Positions 6,004-13,166 of a DNA stretch of 20,950 bases are shown piece by piece. The notes beneath the pieces were generated by a model. That model saw nothing but the letters and a program-made list of their open reading frames with translations. It was not told where the DNA came from and searched no databases. Within the stretch, counting starts at the first letter, position 1. The number at the start of each line of letters is the position of its first letter. Origin of the DNA: a virus; IMG/VR virus record IMGVR_UViG_3300031963_009209, positions 1-20,950 of that record. One strand, given 5' to 3'. The position numbers were made by a program, and so were the translations under genes.

Positions 6004-6296
6004 TCTAACTCCTTTAATAATCCAGTCTTTTTTCTAATTTCTGACTCGTGATAATAATTCTGAACTCCGTATGTTTTTTTATAAACAGGAATGCAAAGAT
6101 ACGTGTAAGGTCTTTGTTCTTTTGTTATATAGACTATTTCAAATTCTAAATCATTAATAAACACAAATTCCCCAACTTTAAACTTAGGCTTTATCAACGC
6201 TTTATAAATCCAAGAGTATAACTTTCCTATTCTATCTGGATGCGTTAGAAGCATATTTAAAACTAACAATATACCCACAACAACCATTGTTACCAT
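6000..6296 (-). CDS. Membrane-anchored small barrel-like protein, 98 residues
   Basis: Residues 2-17 are a membrane segment (TMVVVGILLVLNMLL) and 20-37 a basic linker. Residues 38-85 are a strand-rich unit opening with KFKVGEFVFIND and continuing LEFEIVYITK, TYLCIPVYKK, which has the K-x-G-E/D opening of SH3/KOW-like barrels. The C-terminus LLKELE is encoded by AAGGAG, the ribosome-binding site of the exonuclease. It starts at a TAATG junction. Function unknown. Confidence 0.8.
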   Translation of the reverse strand: MVTMVVVGILLVLNMLLTHPDRIGKLYSWIYKALIKPKFKVGEFVFINDLEFEIVYITKEQRPYTYLCIPVYKKTYGVQNYYHESEIRKKTGLLKELE

Positions 6297-6499
6297 TATA
6301 GCTTATTTCCTAATAAAATTAAAGTAGCAATTAATGTTATTGCCTGAATTACCACTTGCACGAACTGTAGCTTTGCCTGAAGCATTTGGAGCTTAATTCT
6401 CTTAGCCAAATACTGCTCGTGCTTCATTTTAATAATTCCATCTTCTCTTTTTTCCTGTTCGTACATCAACATGCACAAATCCTTTATTTCTTCCGTCAC
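6296..6499 (-). CDS. Small coiled-coil protein with C-terminal membrane helix
   Basis: The stop and the C-terminus are clear: a charged, heptad-like helix (MKHEQYLAKRIKLQMLQAKLQ) followed by a hydrophobic span (FVQVVIQAITLIATLILLG). The start is uncertain. A GTG at 6499 has GAGG 6 bases upstream but overlaps the peptidase gene by 71 bases; an ATG at 6427, two bases beyond the peptidase stop, would give a 43-residue protein with a weak site. A TTG at 6511 is also in frame. Its place directly after a murein peptidase and its single membrane helix suggest a lysis accessory such as a holin or spanin component, but nothing in the sequence proves this. Confidence 0.65.
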   Translation of the reverse strand: MTEEIKDLCMLMYEQEKREDGIIKMKHEQYLAKRIKLQMLQAKLQFVQVVIQAITLIATLILLGNKL

Positions 6500-6815
6500 C
6501 AACTGCCTCAAAGTATTTTTCGCATATTAAATAAAGTTTGTCAAGACTTTCTTTAGAGCTTGCAGAAGGACGTATATCTGCCGCCTTTCCTAAACAGTGC
6601 TGGCTGGAAAGAGATCCGCCAATTTTAGCGTTATGAGCCGGAGAGCGGTATCCAGAAGTGATGGTGATAGACTCGCCAAACTCTTCTCGGACAAGATCAA
6701 GCTTTTCCAACAGAACGGGATCAACGTAAAACTCTTTGTCTGTGGAGTTTTCAAATTCCTTGCTGGAGAAATATTTGGAAAGTTTCTTGTAAGTGCCTTT
6801 TTTCCAACTAATCAT
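6429..6815 (-). CDS. M15-type peptidoglycan peptidase, probable endolysin
   Basis: This 128-residue protein matches the compact D-Ala-D-Ala carboxypeptidase/L-Ala-D-Glu peptidase group (Peptidase M15). ITSGYRSPAHNAKIGG (50-67) leads into SSQHCLGKAADI (70-81), which supplies zinc ligands His73 and Asp80. FVHVDVR (113-119) supplies the third ligand His115 and the nearby Asp117. Such enzymes cleave cell-wall peptides during host lysis. There is no signal peptide, so it would need a holin; small membrane proteins lie on both sides. The ATG has AGGAG at a 6-base spacing. Confidence 0.9.
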   Translation of the reverse strand: MISWKKGTYKKLSKYFSSKEFENSTDKEFYVDPVLLEKLDLVREEFGESITITSGYRSPAHNAKIGGSLSSQHCLGKAADIRPSASSKESLDKLYLICEKYFEAVGDGRNKGFVHVDVRTGKKRRWNY

Positions 6816-7063
6816 TCATAACTCCTAAAATCAAACGCATGCCTAGTATTTACAACAATAGTTTTATACCACGGCATTTTATAAGTCCATACAGTGGTAA
6901 AGCCGTGTTTACCTTGCCACACACCTCTATAACAACCTTCTTCAAACTGATCTAAGTCCTCTAAAGAATTTATGTAAGCTTGTTCTTCTTTATCAGCGAG
7001 GTAAATTCTTAATCCAAATATAGCAGAAAATCTGTAAATAAAAGCTTTAGACTTTAAACTCAT
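6812..7063 (-). CDS. Unknown aromatic-rich protein, 83 residues
   Basis: No family recognised. It is rich in Tyr, Trp and Phe (RGVWQGKHGFTTVWTYKMPWY) with alternating strands in the second half. The first 20 residues are basic and hydrophobic (SKAFIYRFSAIFGLRIYL) and could be membrane-associated. It starts at an ATGA junction with GAGG upstream, and its last codons (RSYE) contain AGGAG, the site used by the peptidase gene. Co-expression with the peptidase is therefore likely. Confidence 0.78.
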   Translation of the reverse strand: MSLKSKAFIYRFSAIFGLRIYLADKEEQAYINSLEDLDQFEEGCYRGVWQGKHGFTTVWTYKMPWYKTIVVNTRHAFDFRSYE

Positions 7064-7671
7064 ACTGACCTCAGTGGATGATTTTCTGGAAATTCTTCTT
7101 TCATAACTTCCAAACCTTTATTGTACTTGAGCCAATCCATTCCGCTCTTAGCCTCAAACATAGCATCAATTTTAGCCACAAGCCAGTAGAAGGGATTAAA
7201 CTTACCCCATGTCTGGAGAATGAAGTGCCTGTCCTGCAGAGGAACCGAAAAAGCAAATCTATAAATTTGATCCATATTATTCTGCCAGAAGTAATTACGA
7301 TGCTTTCCTCTAAGCTCTAGTAATTGCTTAATTGTCTTTATTAAATTGAACTTAGGAACTTCATAAGGGGAGAAGCTCCACCCGGTTAAATGCTCAGGCT
7401 TTAAAAAGCCCAAGGAAGCCATTCCAAGAATCTCGTCACGAGAAATTGGAGGACAAGATTTGTACGGAGTTCTTATCAGATAAAAACCAGCGGTTAGTTC
7501 TGTAGTCGGAATTATACACTTTTTGAAAGTAACCTCAATGAGATCCTTATCTAAAGGAAGCTTGCCTTTCTCGGCATAGGCAGTGTATATCCAAGCGTTG
7601 TTAGACTTTGGTTCGCCCGCAACACACGGCTTGTCGTGATACATTCCGTACTTGTCCATATAGTCACTCAT
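7060..7671 (-). CDS. Unknown phage protein, 203 residues
   Basis: I do not recognise this protein. It is Trp/Tyr/Phe-rich with no membrane segment. Notable stretches are NNAWIYTAYAEKG near 24-36, LTAGFYLIRTPYKSCPP near 59-75 and DRHFILQTWGKFNPFYW in the second half. It is the largest gene between the polymerase and the exonuclease. The start is at an ATGA junction; GGAG lies 11 bases upstream, which is far, so translation is probably coupled to the gene before it. It could be a structural or host-interaction protein, but there is no evidence for a role. Confidence 0.8.
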   Translation of the reverse strand: MSDYMDKYGMYHDKPCVAGEPKSNNAWIYTAYAEKGKLPLDKDLIEVTFKKCIIPTTELTAGFYLIRTPYKSCPPISRDEILGMASLGFLKPEHLTGWSFSPYEVPKFNLIKTIKQLLELRGKHRNYFWQNNMDQIYRFAFSVPLQDRHFILQTWGKFNPFYWLVAKIDAMFEAKSGMDWLKYNKGLEVMKEEFPENHPLRSV

Positions 7672-7880
7672 AGAAGTTCAATCTCCAAAGGGGAAAGTTT
7701 TTTTATAAATTTATCTTCAAGGCAATCACAAGTTCGTACTTTTATGGGAGTGTTATCGGTCATAAAGATTATTGTTACTTTAGCTCCGTATTTTTTTAAA
7801 ACGACATAGAAATCCTCACAGAAAGGATCAAACCACATAGTATGTTTTTTCAACCTAGCTATTTTGCTTTTTCCACTCAT
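7668..7880 (-). CDS. Small unknown protein, 70 residues
   Basis: The ATG at 7880 is chosen over an upstream in-frame start at 7925 because the longer form would overlap the zinc-ribbon gene by 71 bases. The start MSGKSKIARLKKH gives a basic N-terminus, followed by a compact beta/alpha-looking domain (DFYVVLKKYGAKVTIIFMTD) and two close cysteines (RTCDCLED). The C-terminus PLEIELL is partly written by a GGAG upstream of the next gene. The site before 7880 is weak (GAAAAG), so translation is probably coupled. Confidence 0.7.
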   Translation of the reverse strand: MSGKSKIARLKKHTMWFDPFCEDFYVVLKKYGAKVTIIFMTDNTPIKVRTCDCLEDKFIKKLSPLEIELL

Positions 7881-8049
7881 CGTACTTTTCTTTTTTAACT
7901 CCGCACTTAGCACAGTCGTAAACAACGCTAATAATTAACACGGTAGACTTCCATTCATGGTAGCACATCTTTTGATTCCAATCAATATCTTTTGAGGAGG
8001 TTTTTACAGGCTCTTGAACATACTCGTCCGGATCAATCCACCACTCCAT
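7855..8049 (-). CDS. Small zinc-ribbon-like protein, 64 residues
   Basis: The protein opens with an acidic, Trp-rich stretch (MEWWIDPDEYVQEP) and then has CYH at about 29-31 and CAKCG at 46-50, a plausible Cys/His zinc site enclosing a hydrophobic strand (STVLIISVVYD). The start overlaps the stop of the upstream gene in TAATG, with GGAG 5 bases before the ATG. Similar tiny zinc-binding proteins in phages often modify host enzymes, but nothing specific is indicated. Confidence 0.78.
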   Translation of the reverse strand: MEWWIDPDEYVQEPVKTSSKDIDWNQKMCYHEWKSTVLIISVVYDCAKCGVKKEKYDEWKKQNS

Positions 8050-8486
8050 TAAAACTCCAAAGATAGCCCTAAGCCTACTCTCTTTGTGGTGTCGGCAGAA
8101 GCGATAGCGGATAACCTACCAATGATCGGGACAGACACAACCGCCCCAAACTCAGGCTTGTCGGAAAAGGCGTTCAGATCTTTTATGGCAAGTAGCCCCA
8201 CAGCCACCCCCCTACTGGTGGAAGTCTTCTCAGATATTCTGGAAGTTTCTTTGGAAGTCTCACTACTGCTATCTTCTACAACAGTGGTTTCTTTGATGGA
8301 AGACCCATCTTTTGAAGTACTTTCTTTCACAGTTGTTACTTTTTTAGTCTTTTTCTTTTCAACTTCCACGGTTACGTATTTTACAACTTCTTTAACCGTT
8401 TCTTTTTTTGGAGTTATAAAATAACCAGCTGTAAAGAAAATTAAACTAGCTAGTAATAAATTCTTGTATTTAGTAATTGTCTTCAT
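8049..8486 (-). CDS. Membrane-anchored Ser/Thr/Lys-rich protein, 145 residues
   Basis: An N-terminal hydrophobic segment (LLLASLIFFTAGYF, about 10-24) can act as a signal anchor. A long Lys/Glu/Val/Thr/Ser-rich segment follows (about 27-92), low in complexity and likely extended or coiled. The C-terminal 50 residues alternate small and hydrophobic residues (RGVAVGLLAIKDL, FGAVVSVPIIGRL) and finish with VGLGLSLEF. The final aromatic residue and alternating pattern recall the closing strand of membrane barrels, although part of it (LEF) is dictated by the next ribosome site. Possibly an envelope-spanning lysis or superinfection protein. Confidence 0.78.
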   Translation of the reverse strand: MKTITKYKNLLLASLIFFTAGYFITPKKETVKEVVKYVTVEVEKKKTKKVTTVKESTSKDGSSIKETTVVEDSSSETSKETSRISEKTSTSRGVAVGLLAIKDLNAFSDKPEFGAVVSVPIIGRLSAIASADTTKRVGLGLSLEF

Positions 8487-8667
8487 TTTTTGACCTGTGT
8501 ATTTTATGCAAGCGTAGTATTGAAAAGATTATAATGATAACTCCAAAGAATCGTGGAAAAGTTAGCACTGTAATAAGAGCTGTAGACATTACAAACATCA
8601 GTATTCTTATAAATAGCTGACTAAACATTAAAAAGCCCATAACAAGCATTAACAGGTATTTAACCAC
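8470..8667 (-). CDS. Small hydrophobic membrane protein, 65 residues
   Basis: A GTG start is preceded by AAGGAG at a 5-base spacing. The protein is almost entirely hydrophobic from residue 4 to 37 and again from 40 to 52 (FFGVIIIIFSIL), with an Arg/Pro break between, and ends in a basic hydrophilic tail (RLHKIHRSKNEDNY). Two or three membrane spans are likely. Size and topology suit a phage holin, and it lies about 1.7 kb upstream of the peptidase in the same transcript, but other membrane roles are possible. Confidence 0.78.
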   Translation of the reverse strand: MVKYLLMLVMGFLMFSQLFIRILMFVMSTALITVLTFPRFFGVIIIIFSILRLHKIHRSKNEDNY

Positions 8668-8681
8668 AACGACTCCTTAAA

Positions 8682-8837
8682 TCAAGTTAGAATATAGTCA
8701 ACAACAGAACCGGCAGATAGAGTTAGTATTATCACTAAGACTAGACCTAAAGCCATTGGCAAGTTTCTTTCTTTCGTAAAAGTTGCCACTGAACTTCCTA
8801 TAAAAAATCCAATTAAAACTTTCAGTAATATAATCAT
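8682..8837 (-). CDS. Small two-span membrane protein, 51 residues
   Basis: This short ORF starts in an ATGA overlap with the end of the upstream gene and ends 14 bases before the next start. It has two hydrophobic spans (IILLKVLIGFFIGSSVA at 2-18 and MALGLVLVIILTLSAGSVV at 28-46) joined by a short charged turn TKERN, a hairpin topology typical of class II holins. Without it, the stretch 8668-8833 would be empty, unlike the rest of the window. The assignment as a holin is inference. Confidence 0.7.
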   Translation of the reverse strand: MIILLKVLIGFFIGSSVATFTKERNLPMALGLVLVIILTLSAGSVVDYILT

Positions 8838-9154
8838 ACACGCCCTTGGATTTTAAAAATGAACTTATCCAACAATGACAGTTTCTTTACGTCTTCTGGT
8901 TGGAAGTAATGCTGATAGTGATACTTAATTCCATCTAAACGATATTTCCAGCGAATGTAAGGCACACCCTCATCATTAAATCTAACAACTGTACCAACTC
9001 CGTGAATAGCAAAAAGCTCGCAAACAGCTTGAGTAAAATGCTTATATTCCATTATGCCGGCAAGACTGGACGTATCAAAAGTTATATCGATGTTAGAATA
9101 AAACTTAAAGCCTTTTTTTGTCATTTTTACTTTATCACCAATTTTTAATTTCAT
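8834..9154 (-). CDS. Barrel-like small protein, 106 residues
   Basis: The protein opens MKLKIGDKVKMTKKGFKFY, a K-x-G-D-x-V start typical of SH3/KOW-like barrels. A helical insertion follows (about 25-48), and then further strands, GVGTVVRFNDEGVPYIRWKY, and a FQPEDVKKLSLLDKF ending. It lies one base after the polymerase stop, so it is translated with it. The general shape matches the other small barrel candidates in the replication block. Function unknown; a replication accessory or nucleic-acid-binding role is possible. Confidence 0.8.
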   Translation of the reverse strand: MKLKIGDKVKMTKKGFKFYSNIDITFDTSSLAGIMEYKHFTQAVCELFAIHGVGTVVRFNDEGVPYIRWKYRLDGIKYHYQHYFQPEDVKKLSLLDKFIFKIQGRV

Positions 9155-9155
9155 A

Positions 9156-11465
9156 TCAATGTCCGTCCTTAAGGTTATATGCTATTTCTGGCTTAGCAAT
9201 TAAAGGCATAGCCAGTTTATTAGTATTCTCCATGCAATTTTGCACCACTTGCTTAACTTTGTCAATACAATCTTTATGACATGACACAACAAGCTGGTCA
9301 TGGATCTGGAGACTAACCCAAGCATCTAATCCATTTGCTAAAAATTCTCGCGACATAGCTATTGCTGCGCGATTAACAAGACTTGCCGCAGCAGACTGAA
9401 TTGGAAAGTTTAAAGCGTTGTTAAGTAAATTGTTATATTCTTTTCGCACAAGTTTTAACTCATCCATGGGAAGTTTGTGCTTAAAACATAACTTAGGCAA
9501 GGCTTTAAAATCTAAAATAGAATCTCCAAACTTTCTATAAATTTCCTTAGCTCTTGGTAAATGTCTAACTCTTCCAAACTTTGAAGTAACTGTGCCGTTT
9601 CTCTTAACTTCAGTCAAATAATTATCCATAGCTTGCTTAAGTCCGGGAAATGAATCAAAGTAGTTGTCAATAATAGTCTGAGCTTCTTCTTTGGAAATAT
9701 TAAGCGTATAAGATAGTTTAACGTCTTTCATTCCATATCTAATACCTAGCGCGTAAGCCTTAGCGTTTTGTCTAGCTATTGGGTTAACATTCTTCAAAAA
9801 GTTAGCAGCTTTCTTGTCAGCACTAACACCTTCAAGTTTCTCCGCACCAATCCCAACCTTGGAATAAAAATCTTCGCCTTTTAAGAAAATGTCGATTAAT
9901 GCCTGATCTCCAGCGTCGTCGGCAAATACTCGTGGTTCTAAAGACTCATAGTCATCGTCAATGAACACGTAGCCAGATTTAGGTATAACCAGTGATCTAA
10001 TAGTGTTATTGAAGTATAACACTCTAGAATCTTCAGTTGAGCCATCCTCGTCTTCCTTTGGTCTTGGTAATTGCTGAAAATCGCTTCCATATCTTGCAGA
10101 AGTGGTAGCGTGTTGTTTAAAGGTAGGATAATAGATTCCTTCTTCTTGCTTTTCCATAAATCTATCATAATAGCTAGATTTAATTTTAGTAAGTTTATTA
10201 AACACTCTTAATTCTTTAGCCCAAGTAAAACCATACTTCTCAGCTAAATGCTCGACAAAATCCTCATTAAACTGACCCTTACCGCTTGGAGTTTTAGTCA
10301 ATGGTTCAATCTTCATATAATCAAATACAATCTTTCCTAGCTGATCTTTTGATCCAATGTTGACAGGATACTCCTGAGTTTCATAAAGACAGTCCATTTG
10401 AACATTTTGCCAGAAAAGAGAATGGAAATTAGAAACAGCTCCTTCTGAAAGAAACTTATAAGCATTATAAATTTCTGGAATACTAGTATTTAGAGAAGCT
10501 ACAGTTTTCTTGTTAATCTGATATTTTCCACTAGCTAGTTTAGGTAGATTTAACTCTAGTATCTCACAGAACTTCTGTGCAAATTTTCCAGTAGGTTTAA
10601 CAGGAAATTCTTCATTGACTAAATCTCTAACAAATTTTTGAGCCTCCGCAGTTTTCATAATTGCATCTACAACTTTCTCTTCACAACGCTCCAACTCATC
10701 ACTAATTTCTTTTAGATACTGCTCAAGCTTAGGCATGTCTAAGTGAACACCTCTGTGTTCCATTTTTATCGTCACAAGCTTATACAAAGGCATTACCTCG
10801 TCTTCATAGAAAAGTGTGTGCAATTCTTGTTCAATAAGCTGAGTCTCAAAGTAGTTGAATAGGCGCAAGGTAATATCAGTGTCGGCAATAGCGTACTTGG
10901 ATAAAACCTCCAAATCAGCCTTATACATATCTTTTTGTTCTTTAACCCAGCGTCCACCGTTAGCTTTAACATTCTCCTCAAGATCAAGCTGTTCTTGATT
11001 GGCAGCATCCTGAGAATCCAAGCCAATTTCTTTGGCATAAATAATAGCATTCTCTTTCAGAGCGAACGGACCTTCTTCAGCAAGTGTATGTTTCATAAGC
11101 TGAGTATCAGCATGTAAAGCTGAAATAAGGCTTATCCCAAGGTTATTGGCAGTAACTCTAACGTCAAAGCTTGCGTTGTGCATTATGAGTTTTTTTAAGC
11201 TAAGTCTGGAGAGAATGTCCTTTGCGATGGATAATTCCCAGCTTTGGGGCACAAGCTCTTGTGTTTCTTTGTTCCAGACATGTAGTGGCAAATACCAGCC
11301 AGAACCCTCAATACAGGAAACTGAAAAGCCAATGACTTTATCCTTGCGAACATTTAACCCAGTAGTTTCTGTATCATAAGCCACAATGTCGTGGGAGTTA
11401 AGTTCTGAGATAAATTGAGATAGGTTTTGCTGAGTTATAAGTTTGTAATCTTTTAGATTTCCCAA
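9156..11465 (-). CDS. polA: DNA polymerase I-like (family A) with 3'-5' exonuclease
   Basis: This 769-residue replicative polymerase lacks the 5' nuclease of cellular Pol I. The proofreading domain has AYDTETTG (Asp31, Glu33), HNASFD (96-101) and YAIAD (191-195). Polymerase motif A is DYESLEPR (505-512), with the conserved catalytic Asp505 and steric-gate-like Glu510. Motif B spans 565-578 (Arg565, Lys569, Tyr577), and motif C is QIHDQL (720-725). Two departures from E. coli stand out: Leu573 sits at the Phe762 position, and the motif C acid after Asp723 is Gln724. The start is TTG at 11465 with GGAG 7 bases upstream, the only site that fits the upstream gene. It extends primers on phage DNA in the cytoplasm. 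Confidence 0.97.
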   Translation of the reverse strand: MGNLKDYKLITQQNLSQFISELNSHDIVAYDTETTGLNVRKDKVIGFSVSCIEGSGWYLPLHVWNKETQELVPQSWELSIAKDILSRLSLKKLIMHNASFDVRVTANNLGISLISALHADTQLMKHTLAEEGPFALKENAIIYAKEIGLDSQDAANQEQLDLEENVKANGGRWVKEQKDMYKADLEVLSKYAIADTDITLRLFNYFETQLIEQELHTLFYEDEVMPLYKLVTIKMEHRGVHLDMPKLEQYLKEISDELERCEEKVVDAIMKTAEAQKFVRDLVNEEFPVKPTGKFAQKFCEILELNLPKLASGKYQINKKTVASLNTSIPEIYNAYKFLSEGAVSNFHSLFWQNVQMDCLYETQEYPVNIGSKDQLGKIVFDYMKIEPLTKTPSGKGQFNEDFVEHLAEKYGFTWAKELRVFNKLTKIKSSYYDRFMEKQEEGIYYPTFKQHATTSARYGSDFQQLPRPKEDEDGSTEDSRVLYFNNTIRSLVIPKSGYVFIDDDYESLEPRVFADDAGDQALIDIFLKGEDFYSKVGIGAEKLEGVSADKKAANFLKNVNPIARQNAKAYALGIRYGMKDVKLSYTLNISKEEAQTIIDNYFDSFPGLKQAMDNYLTEVKRNGTVTSKFGRVRHLPRAKEIYRKFGDSILDFKALPKLCFKHKLPMDELKLVRKEYNNLLNNALNFPIQSAAASLVNRAAIAMSREFLANGLDAWVSLQIHDQLVVSCHKDCIDKVKQVVQNCMENTNKLAMPLIAKPEIAYNLKDGH

Positions 11466-11704
11466 GCTAGATCTCCATTGGCTAGTAAATACAAGCCTTC
11501 AGCTTTCTTTCTCTCTTCTTCAGTTATCTTACCATTTTTAAAATAACTTACAAGAATATCATCCATAATTCTGCTTTCATACTTTCCGCTCAGAATATGA
11601 TTACATTCATCTAGTAATACATCATCCGTTAAACACTCTAATTCTAAATTTAGAGTCAGTTTTTCAAAAGAGATGTCATTATAGTCAACAAGCCCTTGTT
11701 TCAT
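11453..11704 (-). CDS. Small unknown protein before the polymerase, 83 residues
   Basis: An acidic, helical protein (rich in Leu, Glu, Asp) with KITEEERKKAEGLYLLANG near the end and no recognised motif. It starts at an ATGA junction with AAGGAG 5 bases upstream. It overlaps the polymerase start by 13 bases, and its near-terminal Gly-Asp-Leu codons contain the GGAG used by the polymerase. Tight coupling suggests a role in replication, but none can be read from the sequence. Confidence 0.8.
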   Translation of the reverse strand: MKQGLVDYNDISFEKLTLNLELECLTDDVLLDECNHILSGKYESRIMDDILVSYFKNGKITEEERKKAEGLYLLANGDLAWEI

Positions 11705-11928
11705 AACAACTCCTTTTCTAAAGAAGAATATGGATGTTCAAAAACCACCATATCAGGATTCCTAAAACAGCCAACAATTCCATCTAAATATCTAACATAA
11801 ATGTCACCAGAATCTCCAACCAACTCAACAACGAAGCAAAAGTGATGGTGTCCTGAGTGTGACATGTTATATCTAAATCCTTTTTTTAGATCCCTAACTT
11901 TACAAATCTTTTCTAGCTTTTGTTCCAT
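11701..11928 (-). CDS. Barrel-like small protein, 75 residues
   Basis: The ATG at 11928 is chosen because an upstream in-frame start (12036) would overlap the primase by 137 bases; AAAGGG lies 9 bases before the chosen ATG. The protein has a His-rich stretch (HSGHHHFCFVVEL), then strands DIYVRYLDG and VGCFRN, and closes MVVFEHPYSSLEKELL. The strand pattern and the closing P-x-S-x-L-E region match other small barrel candidates here, although the last residues are dictated by AAGGAG, the next gene's ribosome site. Confidence 0.75.
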   Translation of the reverse strand: MEQKLEKICKVRDLKKGFRYNMSHSGHHHFCFVVELVGDSGDIYVRYLDGIVGCFRNPDMVVFEHPYSSLEKELL

Positions 11929-12751
11929 CTCTAATAGCCCTTTTGATTTGGTAGGTGTCTTTACTATCCAGCTCACTTGGAGCGACCTTCTGGATAACCT
12001 CTTCGATAATTGTAGCATCAACTCCAGATAAAGCAAGAGAAAACACGCAACTGTTCAGGGCGTTTATCCAAAGTCCAGATAAGCCTGTGTGGGCGTTTGT
12101 TAGAAAGAACTCCACAGCCTCTGGAATAGCCTCTCTTTCCTTTCCGTAAAGAAACTTAACCATATCCTTCAGATCGTCCGGAACCTCAACCTGAGTCTCT
12201 TTATAAGCGTTTGGAGACGCAACAACTGGAGCTGCTTTCTTTGGCACAAGAAAATCCCCATCCTGCCAAAAACCGTCGTCCATCTTAGAAGGGGCATACC
12301 AACGAGCGTAGTCAGAACATTGAGTATCTAGCTCTGGAAATTGACTCTGTAACCAATCCCAAGTAGCGTCAAAATCCTCGTAGTTCAAAATAGTTTTTGC
12401 GAGCGGGATTATTAAACGAAATCTGTGAGCTTCTGACGTGTGGCTTGGGCTTGGAAGGCATAAGCAAGCTAGTCCCAGCTTCTGCACACGCTTTTCAGCG
12501 TCTTCAATGAGCAGCCCGGAGTCAATGTCAAGACTCATGAAGTCAGTGGACACGAAGTTGTCATTATGTCTAACTCCAGAGAAAATGCTCGGACTCCAGC
12601 CGTAGGAAGTGACTGCTTTGATCAGATCCTCCTCTGTGTTTACAAGCATTTCTTGCGGAAGGTTAGGGTTAGAAGCCAGCCTTGATTGCAAAGCTTTTTC
12701 ATCCTTGTTCTTAGGCAAAAAATTAACTTTAGGGAATACGCTTATTCTCAT
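11900..12751 (-). CDS. Archaeo-eukaryotic-type (AEP) DNA primase
   Basis: This 283-residue protein shows the primase-polymerase core. FMSLDIDSG (71-79) supplies the paired metal-binding aspartates Asp75 and Asp77. LPSPSH (99-104) carries the S-x-H-like motif, and HRFRLIIPL (109-117) is the basic strand with nucleotide-binding Arg residues. CSDYARWYAP near 145-154 is another common element. The C-terminal part (about 195-283) is helical, resembling primase C-terminal (PriCT-like) domains, without a helicase fusion. It would make primers for the family A polymerase, next to a separate helicase gene. It starts in ATGA with GGAG 5 bases upstream. Confidence 0.85.
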   Translation of the reverse strand: MRISVFPKVNFLPKNKDEKALQSRLASNPNLPQEMLVNTEEDLIKAVTSYGWSPSIFSGVRHNDNFVSTDFMSLDIDSGLLIEDAEKRVQKLGLACLCLPSPSHTSEAHRFRLIIPLAKTILNYEDFDATWDWLQSQFPELDTQCSDYARWYAPSKMDDGFWQDGDFLVPKKAAPVVASPNAYKETQVEVPDDLKDMVKFLYGKEREAIPEAVEFFLTNAHTGLSGLWINALNSCVFSLALSGVDATIIEEVIQKVAPSELDSKDTYQIKRAIRDGTKARKDL

Positions 12752-12948
12752 AGCAACTCCAACTCCAAAGAACTTAGTTTAGCGAAATCTCTGGTAAAAG
12801 TGTCAGTGTTTTGATGCAGGATGAGTCTCATCGCTTTGTTAACTTTTGGACAACCTAAAGCTACAATGGTATAAACCTCATCCACACTAATTACCTCAAC
12901 TAGCATACCATACTTTATACTTCTATACAAATCCCCAGACTCTACCAT
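12748..12948 (-). CDS. Barrel-like small protein, 66 residues
   Basis: Opens ESGDLYRSIKYGMLVEVISVDEVYTIVALG, a G-D-x-Y start with alternating strands in the manner of SH3/KOW-like barrels, then RLILHQNTDTFTRDF and the closing segment LSSLELELL. It begins 7 bases inside the previous gene with GGAG at a spacing of 8. Its own end contains two GGAG copies that serve the primase. Lies between helicase and primase genes; likely cytoplasmic, function unknown. Confidence 0.8.
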   Translation of the reverse strand: MVESGDLYRSIKYGMLVEVISVDEVYTIVALGCPKVNKAMRLILHQNTDTFTRDFAKLSSLELELL

Positions 12949-13166
12949 AGCTCAAACTCCAGTGATGATAGTTCTTCAACAGGAACATTAATATCGTCTA
13001 CTTGCGCATAGTACCATTTTTCATTAGTAGTAAGTTCTATAAAACATAATCTGTTCCTATATGGACCTATATCACTCACAATTATACCACTAAAAGCTAT
13101 AACTTTGATACCATACCAAGTAGATGCTCTATATAACTTATTAACTACTAATTCTTTTATTTTCAT
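12942..13166 (-). CDS. Barrel-like small protein, 74 residues
   Basis: Strand-rich throughout (LYRASTWYGIKVIAFSG, RLCFIELTT, KWYYAQVDD), with the closing segment VEELSSLEFELW. It starts at ATGA at the end of the helicase gene, using the GGAG contained in the helicase's final Gly-Asp-Leu codons. The length and strand order resemble the other small proteins threaded through the replication block. No catalytic or metal-binding motif is visible. Confidence 0.8.
   Translation of the reverse strand: MKIKELVVNKLYRASTWYGIKVIAFSGIIVSDIGPYRNRLCFIELTTNEKWYYAQVDDINVPVEELSSLEFELW

Noticed and set aside
8086-8424. Plus-strand open frame of 112 codons
   Set aside because: A mirror of the low-complexity Ser/Thr/Lys gene on the other strand; such repetitive coding often leaves the opposite frame open.
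9938-10168. Minus-strand open frame inside the polymerase
   Set aside because: It is nested in another frame of the polymerase exactly across motif A coding; no ribosome site or product.
11929-12036. Longer N-terminus for the 75-residue barrel-like protein
   Set aside because: The extension is in the primase coding region and gives Leu/Arg-rich sequence typical of an out-of-frame reading.
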